Source: Eulemur rufifrons
Taxonomy: Eukaryota; Chordata; Mammalia; Primates; Lemuridae
Assembly (NCBI RefSeq): GCF_041146395.1
Contig: NC_090985.1
Span: forward strand, 1,773,501-1,837,500
Direction of reading: 5' to 3'
Length of the DNA stretch: 64,000 bases
A model generated the notes under the pieces. The model did not search any database, was not told the DNA's origin, and was given only the letters and a program-made list of their open reading frames with translations. Made by a program: the position numbers and the translations under genes. Positions 11,011-23,095 of this stretch are shown here, piece by piece (positions within the stretch are counted from its first letter, which is position 1; every line of letters starts with the position of its first letter).

Positions 11011-13355
11011 CCGTGTCCCCTGGCCGCCTCGTCACACCCTACACCCACGTAGTTATCCCTCTGTCCAGGGGCTGGCTCTGTCCTGGGCTGGCTCCTGCAG
11101 TAGAGGGTGGGACGGCACCGCGATGACAAACATGTCGTATCCTGAGGTCCCACCAGCCACCAGTCCCTCTGCTGGGCTCCTGGTTACAGAGAAGATGAAA
11201 TCATGCACCCGCCCGTGAGGGGGCTCACGACACACAGACAATCCCAGCACGTGTGGGACCCCGTGATACAGGCAGGCGTAGATGGGGGGTGTTAACACTG
11301 GGCCCAGAGCTAGGGGCTGGGGCAGATGTCACGGAGGGCTTCACGGAGAACGTGGCCCCAGCGCTGAGTCCTGAAGAACAAGTGGGGACAGAGAAGAGGG
11401 ACACCCACCCCTACCAGCACCCAACCCAGGCATGAGACGGAGCAGGAACTCAATCGGTATTTGCTCACCTGTGACATTTGTCATGTCTCGAGCCTGGGTG
11501 ACAGGCTGGGGGCCTGCATGGGGCAGGGGCATCCAGTCTGTGGTTTTCTGGCTCATAGGAGGGACTGGTTTGTCTTAAGCATGCGGACTCGACCGGCCTG
11601 TCTTTCGGTGGTCTGAATCCTCAGGGTGTCCCTAAAGTCTGGAAACAGACGACATTATTTCACTCTTTACGTATTGGAGATGTCTGTGGAGACACTGTGT
11701 GTTCACCTGCGTTTCCAGGATTCGTGGGCACAGGGATTTCCTGGGGGCATCCCTTCCCCAGGGACCCTGAGGGTGCTGCTGTGACCACACGCGCTTCCCC
11801 CCCACGAGCCGCTCCTCCTACCCCGAGGTTGCCGCAGGTCGTCTGGGCAGAGCAGGGCCTCGCCCCTGCTTGGACCGTGGGGTTATGAACAAACAAAACA
11901 AAACAATAAAATTTAGGTGAAAATGGAAATATCTCCATGTTTATTTTTAAGTGTCCTTTTAAAATGTGAAGTCCTGTTGTTGGTTGGGAAATATCAAAAT
12001 GGGCCGTGTGTGACTGGGCTTGCTCGTAAAAAGTGGCTCATACTTGGTATGTTTAGAGAGGAGAGGGAAGTGATTTTTCGTATGAAGCTTTTCTCTATTT
12101 TTCTTTTTAAACCAAAAAGGGCTTGGAAAATTCCTCCACCCTCTCCACTGCTGGTGGATTTTCCTGGCCTCGCAATTCTGGTTCAGGCTCTGTCTCCCAA
12201 ACTGCAGAGTTAAAGGCCCGAGTTTGCTACGCCGCGAGCTCTGCTTCTCCCGTGAAGAGAGAAAAGGCGTCTTTTCTGGACGGGACGGGTGCTGCTAATT
12301 GGCCGGGGAGGGCGGAGTTCTGGGGGGCAGGAAAATGCCTTCCTCTGAGAGAAATCAAGGCAGTGATTTAAAACACACTGTTTTTGCCAGCGTCTCTGGC
12401 TGTTCCTGTGGGTTTGTCTGGTTTTCGTCCACTTGCCCCAGCGCGGCCGGGACCGGCAGGCGTTTGGCCGGAGGCTGCGTGGGGAGGAGGGTCTGAGACA
12501 CACGTTCCGCGCGGGCCGTGCCCTCACTGCCCTTCTCCGTGCCCTCCGACCGTCCCACGTGTTCTCCGAGCCACGGCACCTCCGGATCTCCGTGCTGCTG
12601 CTCCCTGCCTGTCACCTGTGCATGTCCCGACCCTGACCTTAGCTCCGCCCAGGTGCGCTGCCGCCGCCCCGCACTGCCCAGTGCGCTCGGTTGGACTGAA
12701 ACCCCAGGCCTGCTATCTGGACCCTCCCAGGAGCCTCTTTCCTCCAGTTCCCACTGGTCCCCACCCGCCAGGACGTCCTCGCAGGCAGGAGCCCTGTGTG
12801 GTTGGTTTATCTTCGTGTTCCTGAGACCTGCCCAGGGCCCTGTGTTCCATGGTAACCCACATTCACACGGCCCCTTAAACTCCACTGAGTACGTCCACGC
12901 CGTCTCCGTGGGTGTCTGCGGGAGGCGTTGCCCCTTCGCAGAGGAGCGCGCTGAGTCCGGGCAGGGTGGGCACCTTGCTCCGGTGACTCAGCTAGGAAGG
13001 GGCAGGCGAGCGTTTGCCCGGGGCCTGTCGGCTCCAAAGTGCGCGCTCCCCACCCCCGCCCACTCCCCGGGACGGCAGCCTGCTCCGCCCACGTTTGGTG
13101 CCGCTGTATCGGGGTTCAGGCACAGGGGCTGAGGCCACTCTGAGGCGTCTTGGTTTGCAGTGAGCCCTCTGAGGGGGCAGGAAAGGGACGCAGCAGGACC
13201 CCAGCACTGGGGTTAAGGTGTCGGGGAGGAAGAGAGGAAGAGAAGCTGCTGGCGGGTGACAGCCACACTCGGTGAGGTGACGGAGCCCAAAGGCCCTTTC
13301 TCCTGTGCCAGCAGGAACCCCTGTTCAGAGCAGACCAGAGGGAGTGTCCAGGCCA

Positions 13356-13475
13356 TATGTGTGTGCGTGTGTTCATGCATGCGTATGTGTGTACGTATGT
13401 GCATTGTATGCGCATGGGTGTGTGCACATGTGTGCGTGTGGGTGCATGTGTGTGATCATGACTATGTGTGTTTGA
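13356..13475. repeat. Imperfect GT/ATGTGTGCGT-rich low-complexity tract
   Basis: Alternating purine-pyrimidine sequence with ATGTGTGTGCGTG variants and interspersed CATGCATGCG. It explains the short Cys/Val frame here. Confidence 0.85.
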
Positions 13476-15639
13476 TGTGTGGCTTCAACGGAGGCCAGAC
13501 TTCAGAATGAGCTAAGGAGACAAACAAGGGCAACTTGTCCCAGGTTGCGGAGGGTCAGGTGTGAAGCTGGGAACGGAGCATCCCAGGAAGTCGGGTGCGA
13601 AGGCTTGTGCATCCCCGCCCCCCCCGTGCCCCCTGCGGGCTGCGGGCCGTGTGGGGCGACCCCCACCCGGGCGGCTGTCCCTTCTGGCTCTCTGGGTGTC
13701 CTGTGTTCCTGCAGCCTCGGTTATGCCCCAGGCACACACATGTCCCTCCTCTCTCCTACCCCCCCTCCTCCTCCTCACAGTGACTGCCCGGCAGGCACCC
13801 TTCACCCGTCCTACAGATAAGGACACTGGAATGTAAAAGGTGGAGAAGCGACAGGTCCAAGGTCACCTGCCTGGAAAAGGCGGGGTGGGGTCTTGCCGCT
13901 GGGTCTTTTTGAACCCCCTTCTAAGAGGTCCGGGGTCAGCAGGGAAGGGAACGTCATAAGCACCCGGTTCTGTAAGGGTAGAAAGCAGAGAGGGATGTCC
14001 AGAGGGACTTCTAAGGGCTCCCAGGGCGGCTCTCGGAAAACCTCAGGACAGCATTCAAGGGGCCTCGCAGGGCAGGTGGGATCTGGGGACCAGGCGGAGG
14101 GAGGGTTCCAGGCAGAGCGGAGGCGTGGCCGGCCGTGCACTGCGGGCCACGTGGTCAGCGCGGGCGGAGGGAACCACGTGCAGGTCGGACTCCGCAGCCG
14201 GGTGGCTGGAGCAGCCGGGTCTCACGGGCCAGCCCGCCTGTTGGACCCTCCTCCCAACCGGGACCCTGCTGGCCTGTTGGCTGCGCCCTTCTCCTTGGCA
14301 CTGTCTCTAGCACCGTGGCCAGGCAGCCGTTCTCAAATGTTTGTTTGGGTTTTTCGGAAGCTCCTTGAAGTTGGAATGAAAAACTCTGCCCGGTGGTTCT
14401 GAGACGGGCTGCTGCGGTCAGAGGGCCTGTCTCCCACTGCACCATGGAGGAAGTAAACAGGCCCGAGCCCCCGGGCCACGCCGCCGCGATTGCCGGGCGC
14501 CGCCAGCCCAGGGTGGGAGGCCCAACAGGCCCCGGTGTTTGCCCAGGTGCCCTGAACAGGCTGGCCTGGGGCAGGGGGGCCACAGCGCCTGAGAGACAGT
14601 CCCGGGGGCCCAGCCGGGAAGCCAGAGGAGTCTCATGTTGCATCGGAAACACCAGCTTCCTGGAGTGGACGGGGCCTGGCGGTGGAGAAGCAGGCGGCTC
14701 GGCGCTGCCCGGCCCCCAGCGTGTGGCTGCCACGCTGCGACTCCGGCGGCCGACAAAGCAGTTCTCTGTCCTCTCCAGCCACAGTGGAGAAGGACACAGC
14801 TTCTGGAAACATCCAGGCTGCTCTCCCAGAACCTGTGGCCGTGGCCAGGGACAGCTTGAGCATCCCCTCCCCTCTCCTCTCGCCCTGCGGGGGAGGCTGG
14901 GCCCCAGCCCACCGGGCGGCTGCAACTTGCGCCGCTGGTCACTGCCAGGTGGTGGTTTGGACCCAGGTTGCCGGATCTCCAGATCTTCCCGCAAGGCCGG
15001 AAATCCAGATATTTGTGTGAAATTGCCCAATTAAAAGAAATTAAAAACACGATCAGGCTGAACTACACACATCTGCAGGCCAGTACGTGGCCCCTGCGCT
15101 CGGGCAGGCAGAGTCCCCAGCCACCTAGCAAAGGGCCCCGGTGGCAGTGGCGGGGGAGGGGCAGGATGTGGGAGCAGGAGCCCCAGATCCACCGGCGAGA
15201 AGCCACGGCGTGACCCTGCCCCGTGCGCCCCAAAGGGCAGGGCTGTGCTGGGCTGTGCTGGGCTCTCGTCCCCCCATGTTGGCGCAGAGGTGGGGGTGGG
15301 GAGGGGGTGTGACTTCCGGAATCTGGACCCTGATTCTCTCTCAGGCGTTTCTGGTTGCTCTGGGCCTTGTCTCTTGCGGGTTCCGCCCACCAGGTGTGTC
15401 CGCGAAGGGGCTCTTTCTGTTTCCTTCCCGTCTTTGCCCCTGGCTTCCCCCTCCCAGGTCCTTGGTGGCCACCAGAGCCCTCGTCCAGATCCAGGAGGCG
15501 TTGGCCAGTGATGGGCCGGGGAGGCTGGGGCTGGCCCTCGAGCAGCTGGCTGTCCTGCCGGGAACTGACGGGGCAGTGGGAGCTCTGGGGTCGGACAGAC
15601 TCGGTCCAGCTCCCAGCCCCGCCCCTCTCTGGCCATGGG

Positions 15640-15790
15640 CCCTGGAGACGGCTGCCCAACCCCCTGCACCTCTGTTCCCTCAGCTGTAAATCGGGGGTGC
15701 TCGTTCCTTCCGGGCAGGGACGACGTGCAAAGACGCGCAGAAAGTGCCTTGCACGGTGCCTGGAGTGCTCTACGATAGGAGGAAACCGAT
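15640..15790 (+). mobile_element. MIR fragment
   Basis: CACCTCTGTTCCCTCAGCTGTAAATCGGGG, then AAGTGCCTTGCACGGTGCCTGGAG is a forward MIR-like order. Confidence 0.5.
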
Positions 15791-16079
15791 CGATAGCCGT
15801 TCATCCGAGACGCCTCCTGGGTTGGGTTTCTGCGGGAAGGTGCAGTGCCAGATCCCAGCAAGCAACTTCTGAACACACTCTCGGCGAAGGGACAGGTGGG
15901 GACCCTCTGCACACGTTTTACACGTGTATTTCCTTGTCGTCTTTCACCTTATTATCTTTTAAACACAGTCGTGGTAGATTAATGAATTGCGCACAGAGCA
16001 GCTTCTTAGCCGCGTAGCCCTTCCTCCCCCTGCTGCTCCGCTCCACTCCCCCCGCGGGGCCTTCACCCCGGTCTGCCGT

Positions 16080-16165
16080 GTTCGTGGATGTTTATTGAGC
16101 ATGAGGACTCGCTCTCTGTCCCCGAGGGGCCGATAGCCAGCGAGGGGACGAAGGGAGGACCAGGG
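16080..16165 (-). mobile_element. L2 3'-end fragment
   Basis: GATGTTTATTGAGCATGAGGACTCGC, then GGACGAAGGGAGG is a diverged reverse L2 end. Confidence 0.4.
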
Positions 16166-16974
16166 CGAGGGCAGAGCCTGGGGCGGGAAGACATCGCTGG
16201 GCCCATCCTGAGGGGGGACAGGGTCAGGGCCGCGGGAACGCGGACGGGACAGAGTCACAGGACCTGCAGAGGGAGGCAGGAAGGACGTCGTGAGCCAGGG
16301 GGGGCCCCTCCGTGTAGAGGACTGGGTGGGCGGATGCCACCCACCGGGAGTGGGAGCAGCAGAGAAGGGACGTTGCCGGTGAGAGGTGACCTGTGGCAGG
16401 ACGCCCAGGGGGAACGGCCCTGCCAGGGACAGCAGGGAACCTACTGTGCGCCAGACACATCGGAAGTGTCTTCAGGGCCACAGCTCGTCATCTTCACGGT
16501 GGCCTTCTGGGGGCAGGCGCCACAGCTGCCCAGCGTCCAGGTGACTGTTTGAGGGTTGGTGATGTTAGGTGACCAGCTGGTCAAGGCCACAAAGCTCGTG
16601 CGTAGGTAGAGCTAGTCTGACCGCAGAGCCCGCTCTCTTACCCTGCGTGCGCGTATTCGTCCGGCTGACGTTTGCCAGGCGCCTGCCGGAGGCTGGGGCT
16701 GCTGCTCCGAGTGTCGGCCAGGGAGACCTGTCCTCGGGGGCTCCCACTCTGGCGCACACGCTGCCGCTGCCCGGAGACAGCGAAGCTATGGCGTGACAGC
16801 TCCGGCTGCGGGGGCGGGGAGTGCTGCAGCACACAGGTGTGCCGGTCACAGAGGGGCTCTTCCCCTGGGTACACCCTGCCCCAGCGGCCCAGCCTGGGGG
16901 CAGGAGAGAGCCTGCCCCTCACTCTGGAGAAAAGCCGGGCTCATGGTGGCATGGCACCAGGGGAAGTATGAGAT

Positions 16975-17110
16975 CTCCCCTTATTTTACAGAAGGGGAAA
17001 CTGAGGCGGGGGGAACCGGACTTTGCCCAAAGCCTCCTGGTGAACTAGTGACAGAGCCAGGGGAGCATGTGCCTTGCTTGGTGGCTTCGACCCAGTCCCA
17101 GATCCTTAAC
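16975..17110 (-). mobile_element. MIR fragment
   Basis: CTTATTTTACAGAAGGGGAAACTGAGGC, then TTTGCCCAAAGCC, then GACCCAGTCCCAGATCC is a reverse MIR. Confidence 0.6.
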
Positions 17111-18879
17111 TCTCCACGGGGCCTGCTGTCGGGGAAGCCGGCCTCAGATGCTCACCTCCCCGGAAGGCCTGGCGCCGAGGCTGCCACTCCGGGGGCCCAC
17201 CCAGCCCTGGAGCCAGCCACCCTGGCACCCACCACTGCCCCAGAGCAGCTGGTCAGGGGGCGAGAAGTTCCTGCTCATGTGACCCCAGCCCTGCCACACC
17301 CTCCCCTGCCTGGGAGGAGCTGCAGCTGCCTCGGGGCCTCTCAGCCGCCTGCGCCCCTGCCTTGGTGGCGGGTGGGGAGGGGGAGCTGGCAGTGCTCAGG
17401 CTGGGAGCCAAGGCCATTAAAAAATGCCAGGATGAAGGGGCAGGAGGGGGTGGGAACAGCTGCAGGCCCCTCTTCCAAATTTAGCCAGGTGACTGCTTTA
17501 CCCGGCTCCTTCCTCCCCGGAGTTTTGGGTGGCCACTGCCTCCGTGGAGGAGTGTGTCCCTGAAAGCCACCCAGCATGACTCATGCCGTGGCGGCCCCGG
17601 GAGGAATGTGCGCTCATCGCACTGAGGCGCTTTAACCAGTCGGACCCGACCAGCTGCTCCCGCGTCCACGTGGGGTGGACCCCCGCTTCCTGTGTCCCCC
17701 ACCCCTGTGCCCGGTGACGGAGGATGGCGTGGAATGACGCAGCCGTGCCCAGACAGGGAGCGAGGGCAGGGCAGGGAGCACGAGCGCAGCCGGGCGGGCG
17801 GCCCAGGGCGAGGAGAGCAGGGCCGGGCCACCCGGGTGCGGGTCAGGCCCAGAACGCAGCACGCCACACACCCAGGGAGCATTTATCCCTTAAGTGTCAG
17901 AAGGACCTCCAGGTCAGCTGGCCCACAGTGTCCTAAACATGACTTATGAAATGATTCTAAACTCATATATGGATAAACCTAACATTTTTTTATGTGTAGC
18001 CAGTGCTTTGACAATTATTTCTTGGGGATAAAGCTAGAATTTGAAGAGGAATACGTTGGAGAAATGTACTGGGCAAATACTGGCTCACACAGTACGGATG
18101 CTGAGGGTGTTGTATGACCGTGGCACTAAGACACTGTCCGTGGTACCCAGTTCAGTGCGTGGGGGAGATGCTGGTGGTCCCCTCCCTTCGTTCTGTCCCC
18201 TTCCCCTTGGCCGTCGCCCGGGGAGGACAGGTGTTTGAGTGTGACAGTTCCAGGAACTGGTTTTGGTGTGGTGGTGTCCAGGGCAGCCCGCATTCCAGCC
18301 GGTAATGTTTCCATGGTGACTCTGGCCGCGGCCTGGGACGGGGCGGGCAGACAGGCCACGCCGAGGTGGAAAGTCCTGTTGGTGAGCTGGGCCGAGTCGC
18401 CAGGCGGGGCTGGATTAGCCGGGAGAGGATGGGGGCGGGCTGAGCCCCAGAGTCCCGTGCAGCGACACACCTGACCCCTTGCGAAGCCAGCCGACATTCC
18501 AGGCCTGCCCCTCCTGTCTTCTCCATCCCGGTCTGGGAGGGTCCTGCGACACACCCCATTCCACCTGCCCTGCTACGCCCCGCGTGACCCTGTCCCGGGC
18601 GGGCACACCCTCTGCTGCACCCACCCCGACCCTGAAACCAGGGCGAGGGACCGGTTCCTCCCTGACCCGGCCACACCAGTGTGAATCCCATACGGACCGC
18701 GTTGCTCTGGGCCAGGCCGGGGGCAGAGGGAGGCAGAGACAGCCAGGAAGGGCGGCACAGAGCGGGGTCTGCCTGACCCTTGCCCAGAGGCTTCCGGAGC
18801 CGGGCTGCGTGCCTCCCCACCCCAGCAAGCTCACGCACACAGGCCGGAAGAGGACGTGCCTTGGTTTCTTCACCTACAG

Positions 18880-19240
18880 TCACTCAACCAACCAGGGCAG
18901 TCTTCCCCTCTGTCCCCCTGGGCCAGTCACACCTATCTTACAGGTCTCCAAATGCCTGAGACAGGCTGCCCCCGCCTACCCCTTCCCGGCGGAAATCTAC
19001 TTCTCTTGCTATGCTCTCTCATGGCGTCCTGCAATGCCCTTGGTGTGACGTATGACATCGCTTGCAATTGTGCATTGTCTGGAGGACCACTCGGAGAACG
19101 TTGGCGGCCCCGTAGACTGCAAACGCCGAGAAGCAGGCAGGGACGTGGCTGTTGTGTGGGACACTGAGCCCCAGCGCCCGGCCGAGGGCGGCGTGTGGTA
19201 GGCGGCCCGTTAGCACTTGCTGAAGGCATGAATGAGTGAA
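18880..19240 (+). mobile_element. L2 3'-end fragment
   Basis: The order is L2-like and ends GGTAGGCGGCCCGTTAGCACTTGCTGAAGGCATGAATGAGTGAATG, corresponding to the L2 terminus (GTTGAATGAATGAATG). Confidence 0.5.
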
Positions 19241-19447
19241 TGATAGACTTTGGAGGGAGACAGATCACGATTTGGGCCTCGATTCAGCTGCTCAGGAGTA
19301 GGACTGTGACACCTCTCTGAGTGTCAGTCTCCCCTGCAAACAAGCGACGTCACTCGCCAGCTGTGCAGACGGGGCCTGGCTCCTCGTGGCGATGGTGACT
19401 GACAGCGCCCGTGGTTGCCAGGGAGTCTCGTGCGCTGGTTCCGCCCT

Positions 19448-20093
19448 CACGCCCACCCCACGCCCACCCCACGCCCACCCCACGCCCACCCCGCGCCCAC
19501 CTCACACCCACCCCGTGCCCACCCCGTGCCCACCTCACACCCACCCCGCGCCCACCCCGCGCCCACCCCGTGCCCACCTCACACCCACCCACGTGCCCAC
19601 CCGCACGCCCACCCCGTGCCCACCCCGTGCCCACCCCGTGCCCACCCCGTGCCCACCCCGTGCCCACCCCGCTCCCACCCCGCGCCCACCCCGCACCCAC
19701 CCCGCGCCCACCCCACGCCCACCCCACGCCCACCCCGTGCCCACCTCACACCCACCCCACGCCCACCCCACTCCCACCCCGTGCCCACCCCACGCCCACC
19801 CCGCGCCCACCCCGTGCCCACCCCACGCCCACCCCACGCCCACCCCGTGCCCACCCCACGCCCACCCCGTGCCCACCTCACACCCACCCCACGCCCACCC
19901 CACGCCCACCCCGCGCCCACCCCGCGCCCACCCCACACCCACCCCGCGCCCACCCCACGCCCACCCCGTGCCCACCTCACACCCACCCCACGCCCACCCC
20001 ACTCCCACCCCGTGCCCACCCCACGCCCACCCCGCGCCCACCCCGTGCCCACCCCACGCCCACCCCGTGCCCACCCCACGCCCACCCCGTGCC
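19448..20093. repeat. 11-bp minisatellite, unit CACGCCCACCC, about 59 copies
   Basis: The period is 11 bp throughout. Unit variants differ at the first positions (CACG, CGCG, CGTG, CACA or CACT before CCCACC). Because 11 is not a multiple of 3, all three forward frames stay open as Pro/Thr/His repeats and the reverse frames as Gly/Val/Trp repeats of up to 265 residues. These are not genes. A block of about 100 bp starting near 19744 recurs near 19975, an offset of 231 bp or exactly 21 units. This shows block duplication. Confidence 0.97.
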
Positions 20094-20189
20094 CCCTCGC
20101 CGAGGAGCCCGCTGAGGCTCACAGGGGCTCAGCGCCTGGTTCAAGGGCACACGGAAAACAAGTGACAGCGCCTGGGTTTCCTTCTCTGA

Positions 20190-20300
20190 CACCTTCGTTG
20201 ATACATAATTGACATAAAATTCATTCCTTTAAAACATGTGATTAAGGAGTTTCAGTATATTCACAGAGTTGCGCAGCCATTGTTTCCACCACTATTTTTG
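20190..20300 (-). mobile_element. Old L1 3' fragment, left part of a split copy
   Basis: The stretch from TTGATACATAATTGACATAAAATTC to CAGTATATTCACAGAGTTGCGCAGCCA matches the reverse complement of ancient L1M 3' ends. Its continuation is at 21074-21235, on the other side of a younger L1. Confidence 0.6.
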
Positions 20301-20329
20301 TATTTTTATTTTTTTAGGTGTACCATTTT

Positions 20330-21073
20330 TTGTCTTTTTTTTAATTTTAAAATATTAAGGGGGTTTTTGTTACATGGATACCTTGTGTAATGCTTAAGTC
20401 AGGGCTTTGGGTGTGTGTGTCACCAGAATAGTGTTCGCTGTACCCAATAGGTAAGTTTTTACCCCTTGCCCCCTCCCCGGTTTCCACGTCTTTGTATGGC
20501 TTCGTGCCCGTGTGCACCCACCGTTTAGCTCCCACTTACTAGTGAGAACATACGACGTTTGGTTTTCCATTCCTGAGATACTTCACTTAGGGTAATGGTC
20601 TCCAGTTCCACCCAAGTTGCTACAAATGACATTATTTTATTCCTTTTTATGGCTGAGTGATAGTCCCTGGTGTATATAATCTGCATTTTCTTGATCCACT
20701 CATGAATTGTGGGCCCTTAGGTGGATCCCAGGTCTTTGCAATTGTGAACTGTGCTGTGATAAGCATTTCAGTGCAGGTGTCTTTTGGATGAAACGACTTC
20801 ATTACCTTAGGGTGGATCCCAGCAGTGGGATTGCTGGATCAAAGGGTAGGTCACGTCTGTTTCTTTGAGGACTCTCCATGCTGCCTTCCACGGAGGCTGT
20901 GCAAACTTGCAGTCCCTCCCACAGCCTGTACGTGTCCTTCCTCTCTGCATCCACGCCAGCACCTGCTGTTTGGCGTGCTGGTATCTCTCTGCAGTGTGAT
21001 TTGCATTTCCCTGAGGGTCAGCGATGTTGAGCATTGTTCCACGTTTGTGAGACCACTGTCTGTTTTTGAAGCA
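20330..21073 (-). mobile_element. 5'-truncated L1 3' end, nested in an older L1
   Basis: On the + strand a T-rich start is followed by the reversed L1 3' region. Recognisable parts include TTGTTACATGGATACCTTGT, CCCACTTACTAGTGAGAACATACG, GGTGTATATAATCTGC, AGTGGGATTGCTGGATCAAAGGG, ATCCACGCCAGCACCTGCTGTT and GTGATTTGCATTTCCCTGA. The 3' UTR-like part differs from human L1 and looks prosimian. It is truncated in late ORF2 and non-coding. Confidence 0.8.
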
Positions 21074-21235
21074 TCAGTAGGCTCCCTACCCATTAGCAAC
21101 CACTCTCCGTTCTCTCCGCCCCCAGCCCCTAACGACCGTCAGAGACACTCTGTCTCCGCGGATCTGCCTGTTCTGGAGACGTCAGGTCCGCGAATCGCGC
21201 AGTAGGCGGCCTTCTGCGTCGGGCTTTCTCTCAGC
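21074..21235 (-). mobile_element. Old L1 3' fragment, right part of a split copy
   Basis: CCCTACCCATTAGCAACCACTC, then CGGATCTGCCTGTTCTGGAGACG, then CGGCCTTCTGCGTCGGGCTTTCTC matches the same ancient L1M family as 20190-20300, and the two are colinear with it. Confidence 0.6.
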
Positions 21236-21246
21236 CTGATCGGTAC

Positions 21247-22210
21247 CGTGGCCGCCCCCCATCTGCAGCTTCACCTTTCTGCAATTCCAGTTACCATCCA
21301 TCAGCAACCATGATACAAAACTATTACATGGAAAATTCCAGAAATAAACAACTCATAAGTTTTAAACTGCGCACTGCTCTGACTAGCATGGTGAAATCTC
21401 GGGCCGTCCGCTCCGTCTGCCCGACCGTGAATCCCCCTTTGTCCAGCATGTCCACGCTGCGTCCGCACCCCCCCCGCCCCCGGCCACTCAGGAGCTGTGG
21501 GTGATGGGAAGGACTGTCGGGGCACCGCAGTGCTTGTGTTCAAGTCACCCCAGTGATGCTGGCGTACTGTTATAATTGCTCTGTTTTATTTTTGGTTATT
21601 GTTGTTTATCTATTGTTTTTACCTTTACTGCGCTTAATTTATAAATCAAACATTATCAGAGGTGTGTAGGGAAAATCATAGCATAACCTTGAACTACACG
21701 GCTGGGTCTCAACTGTGTGGGTCCACTTTGTGCTGGTGTTTTCAGTACGAGCTGCAGGGATCTGGCTGCCTCTCCTGCCCCTCCCCCCCCATCTGCCACT
21801 GCCCCACCCCCGGGCAGCAACTGGGGACAAGGAGGTGAAGGTGTTTATGATGATCCACTTCCCCTTAGTGAACAGTGAACGTGTCTTCTCTTCCTTGTGG
21901 TTTTCTTACTAACATTTTCTTTTCTCTGGTTTATTTCATTGTAAGAACACAGTGTGCAGAACATACAGAATATGAGTTCTCGACTGTTGATGCTGTGGGT
22001 AAGGCTCTGGTTAGCGGCAGGCTATTCGTAGTTAAGCGTGGGGGACTCAGAAGCTGTAGGTGGGTTTTCAACTGAGTGGGAGTCAGGGACTGGCACCCTC
22101 CCCCCCCCGCCCGTGTTGTCCAGGGGTCAACTGTAAGGGGGTCAGCACTACCTGAGGTTTCTGGCGTCCTCCGGGAGTCTTGGAACATACCCGCTGTGGG
22201 CAGAGTGGGC
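21247..22210 (+). mobile_element. Tigger-type (TcMar) DNA transposon fragment, split by a second Tigger
   Basis: The left part (about 21247-21685) has CCCCCCATCTGCAGCTTCACC, ACATGGAAAATTCCAGAAATAAAC, CACCGCAGTGCTTGTGTTCAAGT and GTTATAATTGCTCTGTTTTA. The right part (22136-22210) has TCAGCACTACCTGAGGTTTC and GGAGTCTTGGAACATACCCGC. Both are pieces of one Tigger-family consensus as I remember it. The element between them sits at a TA. It is an internal-deletion derivative with no transposase frame. Confidence 0.75.
21686..22133 (+). mobile_element. Second Tigger-type element nested in the first
   Basis: It begins ACCTTGAACTACACGG and ends CGTGTTGTCCAGGGGTCAACTG, the inverted ends of another Tigger family (consensus end about GACCCTTGAACAACACGG). 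The interior has TTTTCTTACTAACATTTTCTTTTCTC and CAGGCTATTCGTAGTTAAG. It is flanked by TA at 21684-21685 and 22134-22135, the expected mariner-type target. The left end has lost a few bases. Confidence 0.8.
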
Positions 22211-22971
22211 CTCTGCCGCCTTCCGCTCTGTGCTGGGTGTTCTGCCGCGGGGATGGAGGTTCGGTGCCTGTTTACCTCTCGGTCAGGTGAAGGACATTTG
22301 TGTTGTGTCCACTCCCTGCCTGTGATGAACAGTGTCGCCATGAACTTTCACACGCAAGTTTCCGCGCAGACACATGTTCTCACTTCCTTGGGCGCCTACC
22401 TGAGCGTGGACCCGCTGGGTCCCGTGGTGACTCTGATCCGCAGTGAGGAGCCACACGTTTTACACCCTGCAGCAGAGGCTGAGGGCTCGGATTCGCAGCC
22501 CGCCTGTGCTCGCCTCTGAGCAGAGCTGGGGGTTCTGGGCAGAGGCCTCGGGCCGCTGTCCCTGTGCTTGGCCGTCTGGGCGACGGAGCTGCCATTCAGA
22601 CGGGACGTGTGCAAGCTTGTCCCTCTGGGGTGGCACCGCACTGCCCGGGCTGGGCTCTGGCAGGGCACCGGGGCAACGTTGCTGCTTGGTGACTGTGGCA
22701 GCTTGGAGAGCGGCTCGTCCCTCTTCTCAGACGTGCATGGCAGTGAGGAAGGCCACCCGCCCAAGGTCCCGATGTCACTTGGGGGGAAGAGTTTGGGTGA
22801 CGAGCTGGAGATCTGACAGATCTCAGGCAGCTGAAACGAGCATCCGTGTACAGCCCCGATCCTGGGTCAGCAGCGCCGCAGCCGATGTCAGGCCTAACGG
22901 TCACTCCCGTGCCAGCAGGAGGCCTCGGGGGTCACAGCTGGTGTCCCACTGTGCACCAGCAGCCCCCAAAC

Positions 22972-23095
22972 ATTTTAAAATGGCCGTGTCCTGGCCCCAT
23001 CCCAGAATGTCCAGAATCTAGATCTCTGGGAAAAGGCTTAGGGGCTTGTGTATTTTAGGGTCCCCAGGTGGTTCTCATACAGCTTTTGGGAACTA
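22972..23095 (+). mobile_element. hAT-type (MER20/MER5-like) fragment
   Basis: It has CCTGGCCCCATCCCAGAATGTCC, AATCTAGATCTCTGGGA, TTAGGGTCCCCAGGTGGTTCTC and CATACAGC. This resembles the core of small Charlie-type elements. The family assignment is uncertain. Confidence 0.5.

Larger units (their letters stand above)
10591..19447. other. No gene: GC-rich unique sequence with L2/MIR fragments
   Basis: Open frames of 200-293 codons on both strands at about 14155-15912 overlap each other in several frames. They have Pro/Arg/Gly/Ser-rich composition typical of chance frames in GC-rich DNA. I recognise no domain in any of them. AP-1-like TGACTCA occurs at 12984 and 17577. A short AT-rich stretch at 17940-18060 is not assigned to a repeat. 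Confidence 0.55.

Noticed and set aside
14155..15912. Open frames of 291 and 293 residues on the - strand and 213 on the + strand
   Set aside because: Several overlapping frames on both strands in GC-rich DNA with Pro/Gly/Arg/Ser-rich composition. No recognisable domain, and no splice or conservation evidence.
19386..20212. Open frames of up to 265 residues (Pro/Thr/His on +, Gly/Val/Trp on -)
   Set aside because: The 11-bp period cycles through all frames without stops, so long frames appear automatically on both strands.
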